Position numbers and translations under genes: made by a program. Below are positions 50,001-61,935 of a DNA stretch of 64,000 nucleotides, piece by piece (the first letter of the stretch is position 1; each line of letters starts with the position of its first letter). This DNA is from Archegozetes longisetosus (taxonomy: Eukaryota > Arthropoda > Arachnida > Sarcoptiformes > Trhypochthoniidae). The DNA is taken from contig JAEMBT020000003.1 of the NCBI GenBank assembly GCA_018873245.2, positions 5,537,843 to 5,601,842 of the forward strand, given 5' to 3'. The notes under the pieces are model-generated. The model was not told where the DNA came from, did not search any database, and saw only the letters and a program-made list of their open reading frames with translations.

Positions 50001-52056
50001 TTAAAGATTCATTTTAAACTGATCAATTAAAAATAGAACCTTTGCACTGTTCTTCTGATTCTTCAATTGGTTGAAATTGTACATCATCTACTGCTATATA
50101 TCCTCTGTAAGTGCGGTCAGGATCATCGGGTTTTTTTGCACTCGCTTTCAATACGATCTATAAAATAACGGAAAACTCCTGTATTTGCTTTGAGGCTTAA
50201 TATCTTTAAGTACTCATTTGATATATCTTGAATTGTTTCAAATTAGTGATAAAATTTTCTGGTGCTATATTCAAATTTCTACCTATAAGCTACAGCATTG
50301 CATTAATATAAATAATTATTAATTTAGTAGTAGTATATTTGTAAACTACGAGCTCAAAACATTTCGTTGCAATCAAATACTAGTATTAAAAGCAAATCCT
50401 TACTATACAAACCTATTTCGGGTTACACTTCGACTCATGGTTAATGTAGAGTTTGGATATTATGCACTTATGTGGTTACCATACAATGTCCTGCCACGTC
50501 TAGTGCGCTACTCGTGCTGTGACCTAACCTAACTCAACTAAGTATACTACCAATGCCACTATTTTAGGTTAAATTAATTAGGTTAGGCAAGGGGAATGGC
50601 GCTAGACGTATGAAAACATTGTATAGCAACACGCATAAGTATCTAATACCCAAACTATAAACTGAACTATAACCTTATGTCGAATGCCATACCTTGTGAA
50701 CTGATCCATAAGTGTAAGCAACTTCTCCCTTAACCCATGAACCTTCCATACCATCATTACTTTTCCAAATACTTCTATTCATTCCTGTTTCAACATCTCT
50801 CAAATATATTTGAAGACTATCTGCACTCAAGCCGTCAATAGCATAGAAAAAACTTAAACACAATCCATTTGGACCTGTATCTGAAATGTTAGGTCCCTGG
50901 AAATAAGTAGATGTTGGCACTGGAAACTCATGGCTCTGTTCTGAAGAGCTCGGTTGAAATATTGGAAATTTGTTCAGCAGAGGTCGAAGTAAAGTACTTC
51001 CAGTTGAGATTCGAGTATTAAAATTAGAGCTAAGACTAGAAAGATTTAATGGACTCATCAAAGAGTCACTCGTCAGACTTGTGGACTGGGATGAAGATGA
51101 ACTGACTGATTGTATGGGTTGATGTGATGTCTCAAAATAAACATAGCCACCTATTATCACAATTGTATTTTAAGAAATATTCAATTATTTAGCAAAAGAG
51201 TACAAATTCATGTTACCGCTGGTGTCGGCGAGAGTGTGATCATTACGCGGTCCTCCCATCCAATAGGCCTGAGCCCCCTGTCCCGTTCTCCATCTTATTT
51301 TCGGATGACTTTCTTGAGGCACGGTCCAGCCGCATGTTTGTAATAGAGATCCTGAACCAAAGTCACAAATGAGCGCTCGGGCAACTTCTTGACCTATTAT
51401 TTAATTGTATAAATTAAATTTCAAGCTTAATAATAGATTATAATTCTGGTTCCGGGTTAGCGGTCTTAGCCGATTTCAACCGATAAAGATCAATGAATCC
51501 AGTGATGAGTGATTCGGTTAGAGCAGATGAAATCGGTTAATAAAATGACAGGAATAACACCTAATCAGCCAAGCGTATTTTTTGAGAAAGATCTAAAAAT
51601 GTTTTATAAGTTTTAGAGTAATTTTAATAGCATTTTTAGCACTTTTACTGCAAAAATTTAAAATTAGTATATACTTAAAAAAAATTCAGGAAATTTTTAA
51701 ACAAATTTCAACTGGATTTGCTGATTTTTAATCCTTAAACTCTGGTTTTAACTGAATCTTGGCATTTTTCAGTATTTAGAAAACTTAAAAACCTAATTTC
51801 GGTTAAAATAGCTTTCACAATTTTAGCCGACGAATTAGAAAATTGATTTTAGCTGAAATCTTGGGATTACAACATAATTTTAGTCACCTTCTTCTTCTTG
51901 TCTCTTGACTCTCTCAAGTGAATCATTGTTGTCAAATGATGTGGAGATATGTTGCTCGACTCCAGTGGTATCAAGTTTTTCAATATAACTTTCACATAAA
52001 CTCAAATTAACAATAATTATCAAAAATGACAATATACTCAATCTTATAGAATTCAT
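47100..52056 (-). CDS. Secreted protein with four MAM domains
   Basis: Seventeen exons, 928 aa, every join phase-consistent: 52056-51888, 51393-51217, 51150-50693, 50157-50040, 49858-49778, 49645-49496, 49437-49241, 49170-49086, 49009-48839, 48759-48509, 48439-48338, 48252-48201, 48140-47880, 47816-47687, 47623-47395, 47325-47250, 47179-47100. A signal peptide (about 1-21) and a basic site RVKRQ near 49-53 precede MAM1 (57-307), MAM2 (308-478), MAM3 (479-670) and MAM4 (671-902). Each shows CxFE or CDFG, a C-G-W-like block, DHT or an equivalent, a CL/CM-F-Y strand and the closing IAVDDVxF-type strand. There is no membrane segment or GPI signal; the last 26 aa are Ser/Gln-rich. MAM domains mediate extracellular adhesion or assembly. 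MAM1 carries a Ser-rich insert and MAM4 is the most divergent. The specific orthologue is unknown. Confidence 0.88.
49051..49064. repeat. Interstitial TTAGG repeat
   Basis: Nearly three units of TTAGG (TTAGGTTAGGTTAG), the common arthropod telomere motif, in an intron between MAM2 and MAM3. Confidence 0.7.
50427..50685. mobile_element. CCTAA-containing hairpin MITE, copy 2
   Basis: Arms of about 105 bp. GTTTGGATATTATGCACTTATG pairs imperfectly with the region 50630-50660, ACAATGT with ACATTGT, CGTCTAGTGCGC with GCGCTAGACG, and ACCTAACCTAAC with AATTAGGTTAGG. It lies in MAM-gene intron 3, ending only about 7 nt from that intron's 5' splice site (50692). Confidence 0.7.
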
Positions 52057-53728
52057 TTTTGAGATGAAAACAAGAAGTTGGTTGAAATCGCAGTTCTCAG
52101 CAAAGTTTGCTCAACTTGATTAAACATATATTATGCTTTGATGTGATGCCTAATTCAGGATATGATAGTTTTGCTGCATCACAAGTGATGAGATCGTGAT
52201 TCGGTTACTAATAATTAATATAATTCAAGTCTATAACTCGTTTGTAGTGAAGATAAAATTTTTCAAATAATCTAAGTCTCGAGTTTGCAAGCAAACCATT
52301 GATTTGTTTACATTTAGGAAATAATGTAAAAATTAATTTAGTAAAAGTTAGTTCTAATGTGAAACTATGTCATGCCAAGTGTGTCCATAGTTACGGAAAC
52401 TTTAATATCTATCATATCTTGATCTACTGTTAAAGCAGAGCTAATTTAATGGATTCGCATTAAGCGATCTATGTGTTTTAAGTGATGCATAAATAAGGTA
52501 ACCATAATTCATAACAGCAATTATTTCTAGTGATCGCTTTGGAGATGACCCGCTATCGTATTCCTAATTAGAACAAAACAAAAGTATTCACCTCTTCTAT
52601 TGATTAGTCTCTGCTTATTTTCAGGAAATCACTTTTCTATTCGATGGTCACTGCTGTAAAGTCCTATTTCTAACTCTAATAATATCAGAGATAGGACTTT
52701 ATAGCTCTCATCTGATCATGCAACTTGTGTTAAAGTTATATCAACCGGATTTTCCGACTATTCAAGCTTTTTGAAGTTTTCAAATTCAGCTCTTTTGACT
52801 ATCAAAATTTAAAGTTCCAAATTTTGATTAGAACTTCACTTGAACATTTTCACAAATATTTATGCATCGTATGTGAGCCTGATTTTCAACCTAACCAGAT
52901 AATAGAGTGTGGCTCAAACCAGTATTTGCGTTTTATGTAGTGCATTTAGGGGGGTCAATAAATAAGTGGTTACACCCACTACATAAACCTCCTAAAAACT
53001 CCTTATACTCGCTGAAAGCTCTACATAAGCTCGACTACTGGCTTAAACACATAGGTTAATAAACAGTAATATTGAAAAATAAGTGAAATTGTTAGTAAAT
53101 TTACTACTTTGGCTCGAACTCTAGTCTATAAAATGTGTGTAAGTAATAATTGAATGCACAAAAGTTATAAAATATCGTCTTTCACGCATTCAACTTGAAT
53201 AATTCGGCTATGGATTTAAATGCAAATCTATGAAATGACATTTTTTCATTGACAGCAAATATTTCACATTTTTAATAAAAGTTATATCCCAAAGACTAAA
53301 AATGTTCATGAATTCAATCAAGTATTTGTGTTGCATCTGAGACTTAATTATCATACTTTAACACAAATAGAAAATTTTAATATATTTTCATAGTAAGAGT
53401 TATTACTAAACTTGCGCTCCATTAGACTGTTAGCTAACAAATATAAAAATTTAGAAATTTCAGATTTCAAGCGATTAAAAGTTAGTAAAAGTGAGGAAAG
53501 TATTTGTGAATTGTATGGTATATGAGAATTGAAGGTTGGTTTGTATTGTTCGTGACTCGCTCACAGTTCCTTTCCGTAGTGTTGTGTGTTATGTAACGAA
53601 TGCTCTGCTGTGTTGTGCTATTACACTAAGTATGTAAACATTTGACAAATCAATAACTATTACAATTCATATCTCCTATTAGTTGTTAATTTAATTATTT
53701 TAGTTTTATAGACTAATATTTATTATTT
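52057..53728. other. Divergent promoter region, MAM gene / TRAPPC13
   Basis: No gene seen. Contains hairpin copy D (52645-52721) and a weak inverted repeat near 52908-53050 (arms built on GGCTCAAACCAGTA / TACTGGCTTAAAC). Confidence 0.55.
52645..52721. repeat. Dispersed hairpin element, copy D
   Basis: GCTGTAAAGTCCTATTTCT pairs with AGAGATAGGACTTTATAGC (one G-T pair and one mismatch); the left flank TGGTCACT matches copies A and B exactly. Its stem has TCC/GGA where copies B and C have TCG/CGA or near it. Confidence 0.7.
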
Positions 53729-55419
53729 ATGGAACTCAAACCTGAAAATCTGCTATCTTTGAGAGGTATTTATTTTCGACTGAAGTAAATTTTAGAAAAT
53801 AATTGTTAAATAATTACTTATTTATTGCCTAAAAGTTGGTCGCGTTGTCTCAAAACATACGAAAGTGACACAATTTATTACGCCAGAAGAATATGATTGT
53901 TACATCAGAAACGACAACACAATCGACAACCTATTTCTTTCTCAAAACTTTGCTGACGATTGGTGTCTTTTGCCACAAAACTTCGGCAATGTATATCTCG
54001 GCGAGACGTTTTCCTTTTACCTCGACTGCACCAATGATTCGGTGAAGGAAGTGGTGACTGATGTTGTGTTGAAAGTCGATCTCCAGGTCGGCAACAGAGC
54101 TATCAATATAGGAGAGAGTAGGGCATCCATTCTCGATGCTAAACAAAGTCTTAATGATATTATGAAACATGAAGTCAAAGAACTAGGACCTCATGTGTGA
54201 GTCTTTCACTTACACTTAAATCAATTATTCTATTAATTAATCGGTATTTGATCTGTTTGTGAAGGCTCATTTGTACGATTAGTTTTGTGACCAATTCAGT
54301 CGAAAGGCAGACTTTCAGAAAGTTTTTCAAATTCCAGGTTTTGAAGCCTTTGGACGTGAAGACAAAGTTTTACAACGCAGAGGTTCATATTCTCATAACC
54401 AATACTAATCCACACTCTAATTTTTTTTTCAATCAAACCTTATATTATTTGATAATTTAATTAAATATTAACAAATCAATCATTAATTCTTTATTCTGTT
54501 TATTTCAATTTGGTTAACTTCATACTAATTGCATGCTTAATAGGATTTTATCGTAAGAATGAAATCGCATTTATGGCATCAATTATGTTCTAATGGTTTG
54601 AATCTTTTTTATAGAGCGATGAAGTCTATTTGGAAGCGTTATTGCAAAATCTAACTAATACTCCTATTTGTTTAGAGCGAGTCATGCTCGAACCTTCGCC
54701 TCACTTCGAAGTTAAACCAATGAATACTATTATCAATGAAGACAATCTCGAGCAATGGGTCTTCGGAAAAGTCAATCGTTTCAATCCTCAAGAGAGTCGA
54801 CAATATTTGTTTTGCATAACACCAAAACCTGATCTCAAGTACAACTCAAATGTTTTGAAAAATTTAACATCAATTGGAAAACTAGACATAATTTGGATAA
54901 CAGGAGTTGGAGAACGCGGACATCTTCAGACATCACAGCTTGAAAGAATGGTAGTTAATAAATTTGACTGATGTATAGACTTATATTGATAATGAATGAA
55001 TTATAGGCACCTTCTTTTGGAGATATGAAACTCACAATAGAACAGATTCCAAGTAAAGTCAGCTACAAATCGAAATTCAATATAACATTCCGTCTCGTCA
55101 ATTGCTGGTAAATTGAGAAACATAAATAATTCAATATATTTGAAACTAAAAAATCATCATTTTTAATAGTAGTCGCACAATCGAGCCGTCACTCAATTTT
55201 GATAATTTTGGATTAGATCAATCGTTACTATGGTTAGGCCTTTCTGGTCGATCACTCGGACAACTTGAACCTTCGAGTTATGTTGACTTTGAACTAAGTC
55301 TTTATCCAATAAAAACGGGAATGCATTCTTTGCCTCGTATCAAAATAACTGATTCTAATTTAAAAAATGACTACGAGTTTGATGAAATTGCTTTTGTTTT
55401 GGTAGAAGAAACTAGTTGA
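53729..55419 (+). CDS. TRAPPC13: TRAPP complex subunit 13
   Basis: Six exons (53729-53765, 53836-54196, 54265-54382, 54615-54950, 55007-55107, 55170-55419) give 400 aa. It is a component of the metazoan TRAPPII/TRAPPIII tethering complexes acting in ER-Golgi and autophagy-linked membrane traffic. Family landmarks in order: [87 protein letters not shown], and the end [13 protein letters not shown]. The first exon has only 12 codons, so the start ATG was chosen by the phase-1 join and by [12 protein letters not shown] matching the family start. The stop lies 67 bp from the stop of the opposing SGT gene; AATAAA is at 55449. Confidence 0.94.
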
Positions 55420-55486
55420 TTATCAAAAAATTTTACTACAATTTATAGAATAAAATTTTATAATAATAGAAATGTTTTATCATTCC

Positions 55487-56859
55487 CTAATTATTTGATT
55501 TATCTTCATTAGGTTTCTGATCATTGCTTTCGCTAGAACCACTTCCGTCAGGATTTTCTTGATTTTGTCCTGTCATCGCTGATCTCAATTGATTAACTAA
55601 ATCCGGATTTGATGCTTGCATTTGAGCCGCTATTTGTTGCCCACTTTAGAATCACAAATTTAAGCATTTTAGTTAAAAATCGAAATTTAGGAATTGATAA
55701 AAAATTGCTCTTACGCTTGTAAGAGGGCATCGATTCCGGTGGCACCTCCGCCCTGGGCCCCACCACTGTTCATAGAACCTGACATCAATCCTCCCATTCT
55801 ATAATTAATAGGTAATTTCACTTTAACAATTAGATAAATTCATAAAGGATAGTGTTAATCATACAGATTTTGCATGTTCGGGTCACTCATCAGTTGTGTG
55901 GCCATATTCATCAGGGCAGGATTTGTTAAAATTGAACTCCAATCAAAAGGCATTCCACCAAACTGTGCTTGCTATACATTCAGATTGATCTCAATTATTT
56001 AAACTCATTTTTAATTAATTGTTCCTTTACTCACTTCAGCCACTTTTTCTTCAGCGATTCTAAGATTATTTTTATAACTTTCGTTTTGGGGATCGAGTTC
56101 GAGTGCTTTCTTATAGCAGTCGCGAGCCCTGTGATGATCATTCAAACTGGCGAATGCCAGACCCATACGACCATAAGCTTTACTATAGTTGGGATCGTTA
56201 TTGATGGCACGCTTGCAGTCATCTAAGGCAAGCTCGTGGTTACCTTGCTTGCTATGAGCCGCAGCTCTGTTCAAATCAAAACAAACATACAATTCCTCAG
56301 TCTTTCTATTATTTGTACATATAATTCAATTGAGTACCTGTTGCAATAATAGACAGCATTAGAACCATCGAGTTCGATAGCTTTTGTGTAGCATTGTAGC
56401 GCTTCGCTAAACTTTTCGCATTTCATTAAATTGTTTCCTTCATTCTTAAGTCTTTCGGCCTCTTGTCTGGCCTCATCGGAAACTGGTTGTTTCGGTTGAG
56501 CGCCAAATGCCTAACAATACATTCAAATCAATATCAAAGCAGATTAGTTTAATGATTCGTACGTTTGGGTCTCCTTTGATGGCGTCTTCAAATATTTCTT
56601 CCAATTTCTTAGAAGTTTGTAAACTGGCGTCCATTGGATTGATTTCATATGCAGTCTCTAAGCATTGAATCGCGACTATAATTTAAAAAACAGCTCATTA
56701 TTAGTGAATTTATCAATGTTTCCAGAAATAATTATAAACAACGTCTGATTTGATGATACCTTCAATGCTTTCCTTGGCATCGGGTGACAGACTGTCCACT
56801 TGTAGTTCGTCCGTCAAGAACTGGATCATCGACGAAACTAAGCGCCTTTTGTTCGACAT
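55487..56859 (-). CDS. SGTA: Small glutamine-rich TPR co-chaperone (SGT)
   Basis: Seven exons (56859-56760, 56675-56563, 56510-56338, 56266-56035, 55971-55865, 55798-55715, 55643-55487) give 321 aa, close to the 313 aa of human SGTA. It triages tail-anchored and mislocalised membrane proteins with the BAG6/GET machinery and binds Hsp70/Hsp90 C-termini. The N-terminal dimerisation helices ([21 protein letters not shown]), three TPRs (about 72-205: [56 protein letters not shown]), the Met/Gly/Asn segment with repeated NP or DP, and a Gln/Ser/Asn tail are all present. Convergent with TRAPPC13. Confidence 0.94.
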
Positions 56860-57414
56860 TTTGATAAATTCGTTATTTAATAATGTATTATAAAATGTTT
56901 AATTAATTGATTTGGTTATTATATAAATAGAGATGCTTATTATATTAAATGATTTGCAAAAACACAATTCAACGATTCACTAGTATCAGAGATTTTATGA
57001 TTCACATCCTAACTTGTGATTCGTTACCTCATAAATTATGTCTTCTATTGTGTGCTTTAAAATCTATTTTTAATATAGTCTATTTTTTTGTTGTAAATAT
57101 TTGTTGTTATTTTTTATATACTTTTTATGTAAATCATGTATGAGTTTGTGAATAAGTTATAGTGAATGTATAGTTAAATCAATACTCAATTAAATTAATC
57201 GATAAATTGTGTTTGGACTTTGGCGACACTATAATAAAAATGACGTAGTGTATGACCTATAAGTATTAATAGGTTTTTAAAAACTCAACTCATATTGTTT
57301 TGATTGTTTGAAAACAAAATAATCAAATTATGATCATTTGTCTAATTAGTTAATGAAAATTTGAAGTATTAATAAAGTTTTGAAAGGGAATCAATATAAA
57401 AATATAATCGTAAG
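56860..57414. other. Divergent promoter region, SGT / SREK1-like
   Basis: 555 bp between two outward-facing start codons. No other feature recognised; a 64-residue plus-strand frame at 56949-57143 looks like chance. Confidence 0.6.
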
Positions 57415-59582
57415 ATGAGTATTGGAGAGACATGTGTAGTACAGGTGACAAACATCGCTCCTTCGGTTACAAACGAACAAATGAGAACATTGTTCGCAAA
57501 CTTGGGAACTATCAAAGAAATAGCTGTCTATCCAGATGAGTATGTCTTATCTTTTAATGCTATATTTAGTTGAACATTTTATTTCTTCATACAACTTTGA
57601 ATCTCCATCAGAAATTGCGTTTATTCAATTTGTCACCTTTTCGGCATTTGCTCAGTATGTGTTTGATTGCTTTAATCATTGATCTCTTATGATTTAGGGA
57701 TAGTCCAATACAGCCGACATCAAGAGTTTGTTATATACGGTATACCGAACCCTGGAGTGCATGTGTTTCCCAACACTTGACGAATACTGTGTTTGTCGAC
57801 AGAGCACTTATTGTTCTACCGATTAGTGACGGTTTGACTCATTTTATTGATTATATTTGACAATATATTCATAGAGATTTTACTCAAATTTAGGTAAAAT
57901 ACCGGACGAGTCAACAGCTTTAAGTTTGACAAGTGGTGGACCTCTTTCTGGAGGGAGTAATAGCGGTGTTGTCAGTCAAGTGGTCCGTCCTTTTTACGAT
58001 TTAATCGTTTTTTATCAATTTATTTATGAGACGTTTTATATTTTACAGATAACAGGCGTTGGCGGCGCTCAAGTTATCACAACAATTGATCCGAGACTGA
58101 CAGCACTTGGTTTGCCACAATATCCTCCATTGCCGGCAAATATGGATCCAACAAAAATTGAAGAAATTCGACGAACTGTGTATGTGGGCAATTTGGACTC
58201 TACGGTCAGTTCTACACAATCATGTATTTCTGTTTTCAAATAAATTACAATTAAATTCTTTGTACCAAACAGTTATCTGCAGAACAGTTACTCAAATTCT
58301 TTAACCAAATCGGAGAAGTCAAGTATATTCGAATGGCTGGTGATGAGTCACAGCCAACAAGATTTGCTTTTGTCGAATTCACTGATCAATCATCAGTTGC
58401 CAACGCTTTACAATATAATGGTGTGATTTTTGGCGGACGACCTTTGAAGTGAGTTTATCTTTAGCTTAAAATAGTATTTTACGTGAAAATGCGATAATAT
58501 GATTTAATGTGTTTAGGATAAATCATTCCAATAACGCTATCGTAAAACCTCAGGCGAAGAGTTCAGAAGCGGCTCAGAAAGAAATCGAAGAAGCGATGAA
58601 ACGTGTGAGAGAAGCACAATCTCTCATTTCTGCTGCTATAGAGCCAGGATATTTGAAATTCGACAAAATTCTCGAGTACGCCGGAAAAGATAAAAAACTG
58701 AGTCGAAGTCGTTCTCGATCGAGATCTCGAAGAAGAAGTACTTCTCGTTCGAGGCGTCGATCCAGATCACGAACTCGTAAATCAAGATCTAGAGAAAGAA
58801 GAAGAACGAGATCTCGTTCTCGTGAGAAAAGACGTTCACGAAGTCCTAGACGTCGCTCAAGGTCTCATGAAAGAAGGAGATCACGATCGCGATCACGAGA
58901 CAGAAGACATCGTAGACGCAGCAGAAGCAGAGACAAAGAGCGACCCAGACGAAGGTCTAGGAGTAGAGATAGAGACAAAGTTTCGAAGAGAAAGCACTCG
59001 AGATCGAGATCTAGAAGTAAGTCAAAAAGAATTGACGAAAAGGAAAAGTCGAAAGAGATTGAAAAAACAAAGGACAAAACAACTTATCTAAACTCAGAAG
59101 GGGAAACCAAACCAGAAGGGCCTGAACTGCCGCCTGAGCCGCAGAAACAGGAAGTCTCAGAAACTCCTGAATTAAGCACGAAATCGCAATCGCATTCTAT
59201 TGAACGATCGAGAGAGGTATCAAAGTCTCCGCGAAGATCTAGATCAACGAGTCGTTCGCCTCGAAAATCGTGGTCAAGACGTTCGCGATCACCAAAAAGA
59301 AGGTCTAGAAGTAGAGATCGGTCTCGACGTTCAGGATCTCCATCTAAGAGTGAAAGAAGCCATAAAAGAAAACGAGACAGAGATAGGAGTAGGAGTAGAG
59401 ACAAATATAGCAAAGATAAGAAAAAGAAGAGAAGAGACAGAGATGACAGCTCTGACAGAACCTCTAAAGAGACCAAAGTTAAGAGAGATTATGACGAAGA
59501 AGAAAAAGGCTATGACTCCAGTTATGACGAAAAGACTTCTCATAAGTTACGCAAAACGTCGCTTTCGCCCGAAGATCAGTGA
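57415..59582 (+). CDS. SREK1: SREK1-like SR splicing regulator
   Basis: Six exons (57415-57539, 57698-57831, 57894-57979 or -57982, 58049-58204, 58273-58448, 58517-59582), about 580 aa. It regulates splice-site choice in the nucleus. RRM1 (about 1-86: CVVQVTNIAPS, EQMRTLFANLG, VSQHLTNTVFVDRAL) is followed by GKIPDE, a Gly/Ser linker, DPRLTALGLP, and RRM2 (about 160-235: TVYVGNLDST, FFNQIGEVKYIRM, FAFVEF). Next come the SREK1-specific EIEEAMKRVREAQS-type block and a long RS domain rich in RSRS, KRSRSPRR and EKSK. The third exon's donor is ambiguous by one codon (CAA|GTGGTC or GTG|GTCCGT), either way in frame. AATAAA lies at 59692. Confidence 0.93.
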
Positions 59583-59969
59583 ATTCATTCTTTCAAACCT
59601 AACATTGACTCAGACAACTAAATCATTTTCTAAGATTAATTAATCAACTTTTGAAAATTTGATCAACATAAACTATTGTTTAATTGCTAAGAATAAAATC
59701 GAAACTCATAATAAACTTAATTTAATGTCAAAATGAGTAAAATTTTTGTTACAAATCTTTGTTTGAAAGTTTTGATTTTTGGAAAGGCTATGAATGAAAG
59801 AGTGGATGAGTCACGTGATTTATGAATAAAAAGCTGACTAAACATTACGAAATGCAAACATTAATTTCGTGAACTATTTAGAAGTTGAAAACATTTTAAT
59901 AATTATATTTCAGACTGAATCGTTTGGTATTTTCATAATACATAAGCTCATTAAATATAATCTCTAGAA
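59583..59969. other. Intergenic spacer
   Basis: SREK1-like 3' UTR with AATAAA at 59692-59697, then the probable eIF2B beta promoter region. No other signal seen. Confidence 0.6.
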
Positions 59970-61471
59970 ATGGAAAAGATAAGAGAACTATCAGTCCATC
60001 AAAAGATTATCAATCTCATCGAGGAATTGAAACTTGGGTTAGATTTGAAATATTAACCTAATTAAAGTTTTAATTTAATCAAATTTGTATCCTTTTTATA
60101 GATTGACAAATGGTTCGTATGGGTTCGCGAAGAAGACTGTTTTGATTATACAAGAAGTGATCGACCAGTTCGTGTGGCTAAATGCAAGGTCTTATTGATA
60201 TTTGAATTTTAATTACCAATTATTTGTCTTTGATTAAATTACAATCGAAGTGAGAAATAAGTTGAATACTAATTTATATTATTTAATACGAAGTGAACTC
60301 ATATTATTAATCAAAGCAATCGGTGAAGCAATCACTAGTGCAGAGCCCACCGAAACAGTGGCCGGAAATATGGTTAAAAGAATCTTGAAGATTATACGAG
60401 ACGAATACGCCAACGCTAAAGGGGTTCATAATGAAGGAGAGGCCGAAGAATCTCTTCAAAAGATGATGACCACTGATGACGACAAAACACTCGCATATGA
60501 TATAAAATTTGATAATTTGAAAGAAGCCATTGATGATTGTATTAATGAATTGTTGAGTGAATTGGATACAAGTGGAGACAATATCGCTCAACAATCTCTC
60601 GAGCACATCTATTCGGATGAAGTGATAATGACTTGTGGAAAGTCTAGAACAGTGGAAGCATTTCTTAAATATGCGGCAAAAAACAAGCGTCGCTTTCAAG
60701 TAGTGGTCGCAGAATGTGCTCCTTTTTATAATGTATGCATTACCTCAACTATTCACATAGTGATATTATATTTTAGTAATCATTTAATTGATATCTCATT
60801 AAAAGGGTCACGAATTAGCTGTCAGTTTGTCCAATGAAAAGATCAACACAACACTCATTCCTGATTCTGCTATATTCGCCATTATGTCAAGAGTTAACAA
60901 AGTTATTATTGGAACACATTCTGTCATGGCTAATGGAGGGTTAGAATAATCAATACTAATAAATAAGTCAACGATTATAATCAAACTGTTTTGATTTCTT
61001 AGACTTAAAGCCGTGAGCGGTGCCTATACTTTAGCGTTAGCCGCAAAACATTATTCAGTTCCGGTATGAACTGTTCTGTTCATCTAATTTTTAAATATTG
61101 AAATTTAATTACTTTCCAGTTAATAGTCTGTACGGCGATGTTTAAGTTGACACCACAATACCTTGTAAGTCACGATCAGTTGGCATTCAACAAATTTTTA
61201 TCTCCACAACAAGTAATGCCTTACGAAGAGGCAGATATGGCAACAAAGTGTCAAGTGGTGAATCCTGTTTTTGACTATGTCCCACCAGAATTGGTTACGA
61301 TTTTTGTCTCTAATATGTAAGTTTATCAGTAGTGCTATTAATGTCTCGAATTCTAGTGACTATGCTTTAACATAACTGATTTGTAACTTTCTATTTAGTG
61401 GTGGAAACTCTCCCTCTTATGTCTACAGACTATTGAGCGAATTATATCATACGGACGACTATTTATCTTAA
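59970..61471 (+). CDS. EIF2B2: Translation factor eIF2B subunit beta
   Basis: Seven exons (59970-60037, 60102-60188, 60294-60732, 60806-60939, 61003-61063, 61120-61316, 61399-61471) give 352 aa; human is 351. It is a regulatory-core subunit (with alpha and delta) of the guanine-nucleotide exchange factor for eIF2, which senses eIF2 phosphorylation. Family strings: [121 protein letters not shown] block, [31 protein letters not shown]. The exon-3 acceptor (60293) was chosen because it restores the frame and the alignment. AATAAA is at 61509. Confidence 0.96.
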
Positions 61472-61935
61472 CTTTTATAGAAATATAAATATTTATGTAT
61501 TTTTTAAGAATAAAATAAGATAAGGTTTTAGAAAAATTTCAATTTCTTATTCAAATGCTCACAACCCACTGGCATGTTTTCGTTAAACATAGTAAGAAAC
61601 TCAGGAAAACTTATTGAGGAAGTCTTAAGATTAAGAGACGTAAAATCCTTTTATAATTGTAATAAGGACTCGCGCTTTAACGCAATCTAAAAATAGTTGT
61701 TAGAGCTAAAAAGGTATGAGATATAAATCGATAAATATTTAGCATAAGTGATAACATATTAAAATGAGAATAAGTTCCCTTAAATTATGGTAAAGTAATG
61801 CTATTTATTGACAAATGACTCAAAAATGTTTATGTTGAACAGAAACTTAGTTATCAAATTTATTAATCATTATTATTTTATATTAACTCAATCATATCAT
61901 TAATAAATTAATAGTCAATTCAATTCATCTAAATT
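61472..61935. other. Intergenic spacer
   Basis: eIF2B beta 3' UTR (AATAAA 61509-61514) and ATG4 upstream region. Nothing else recognised. Confidence 0.6.

Noticed and set aside
59084..59476. Minus-strand Leu/Ser-rich frame of 130 aa
   Set aside because: Shadow of the RS-repeat region of the SREK1-like gene.
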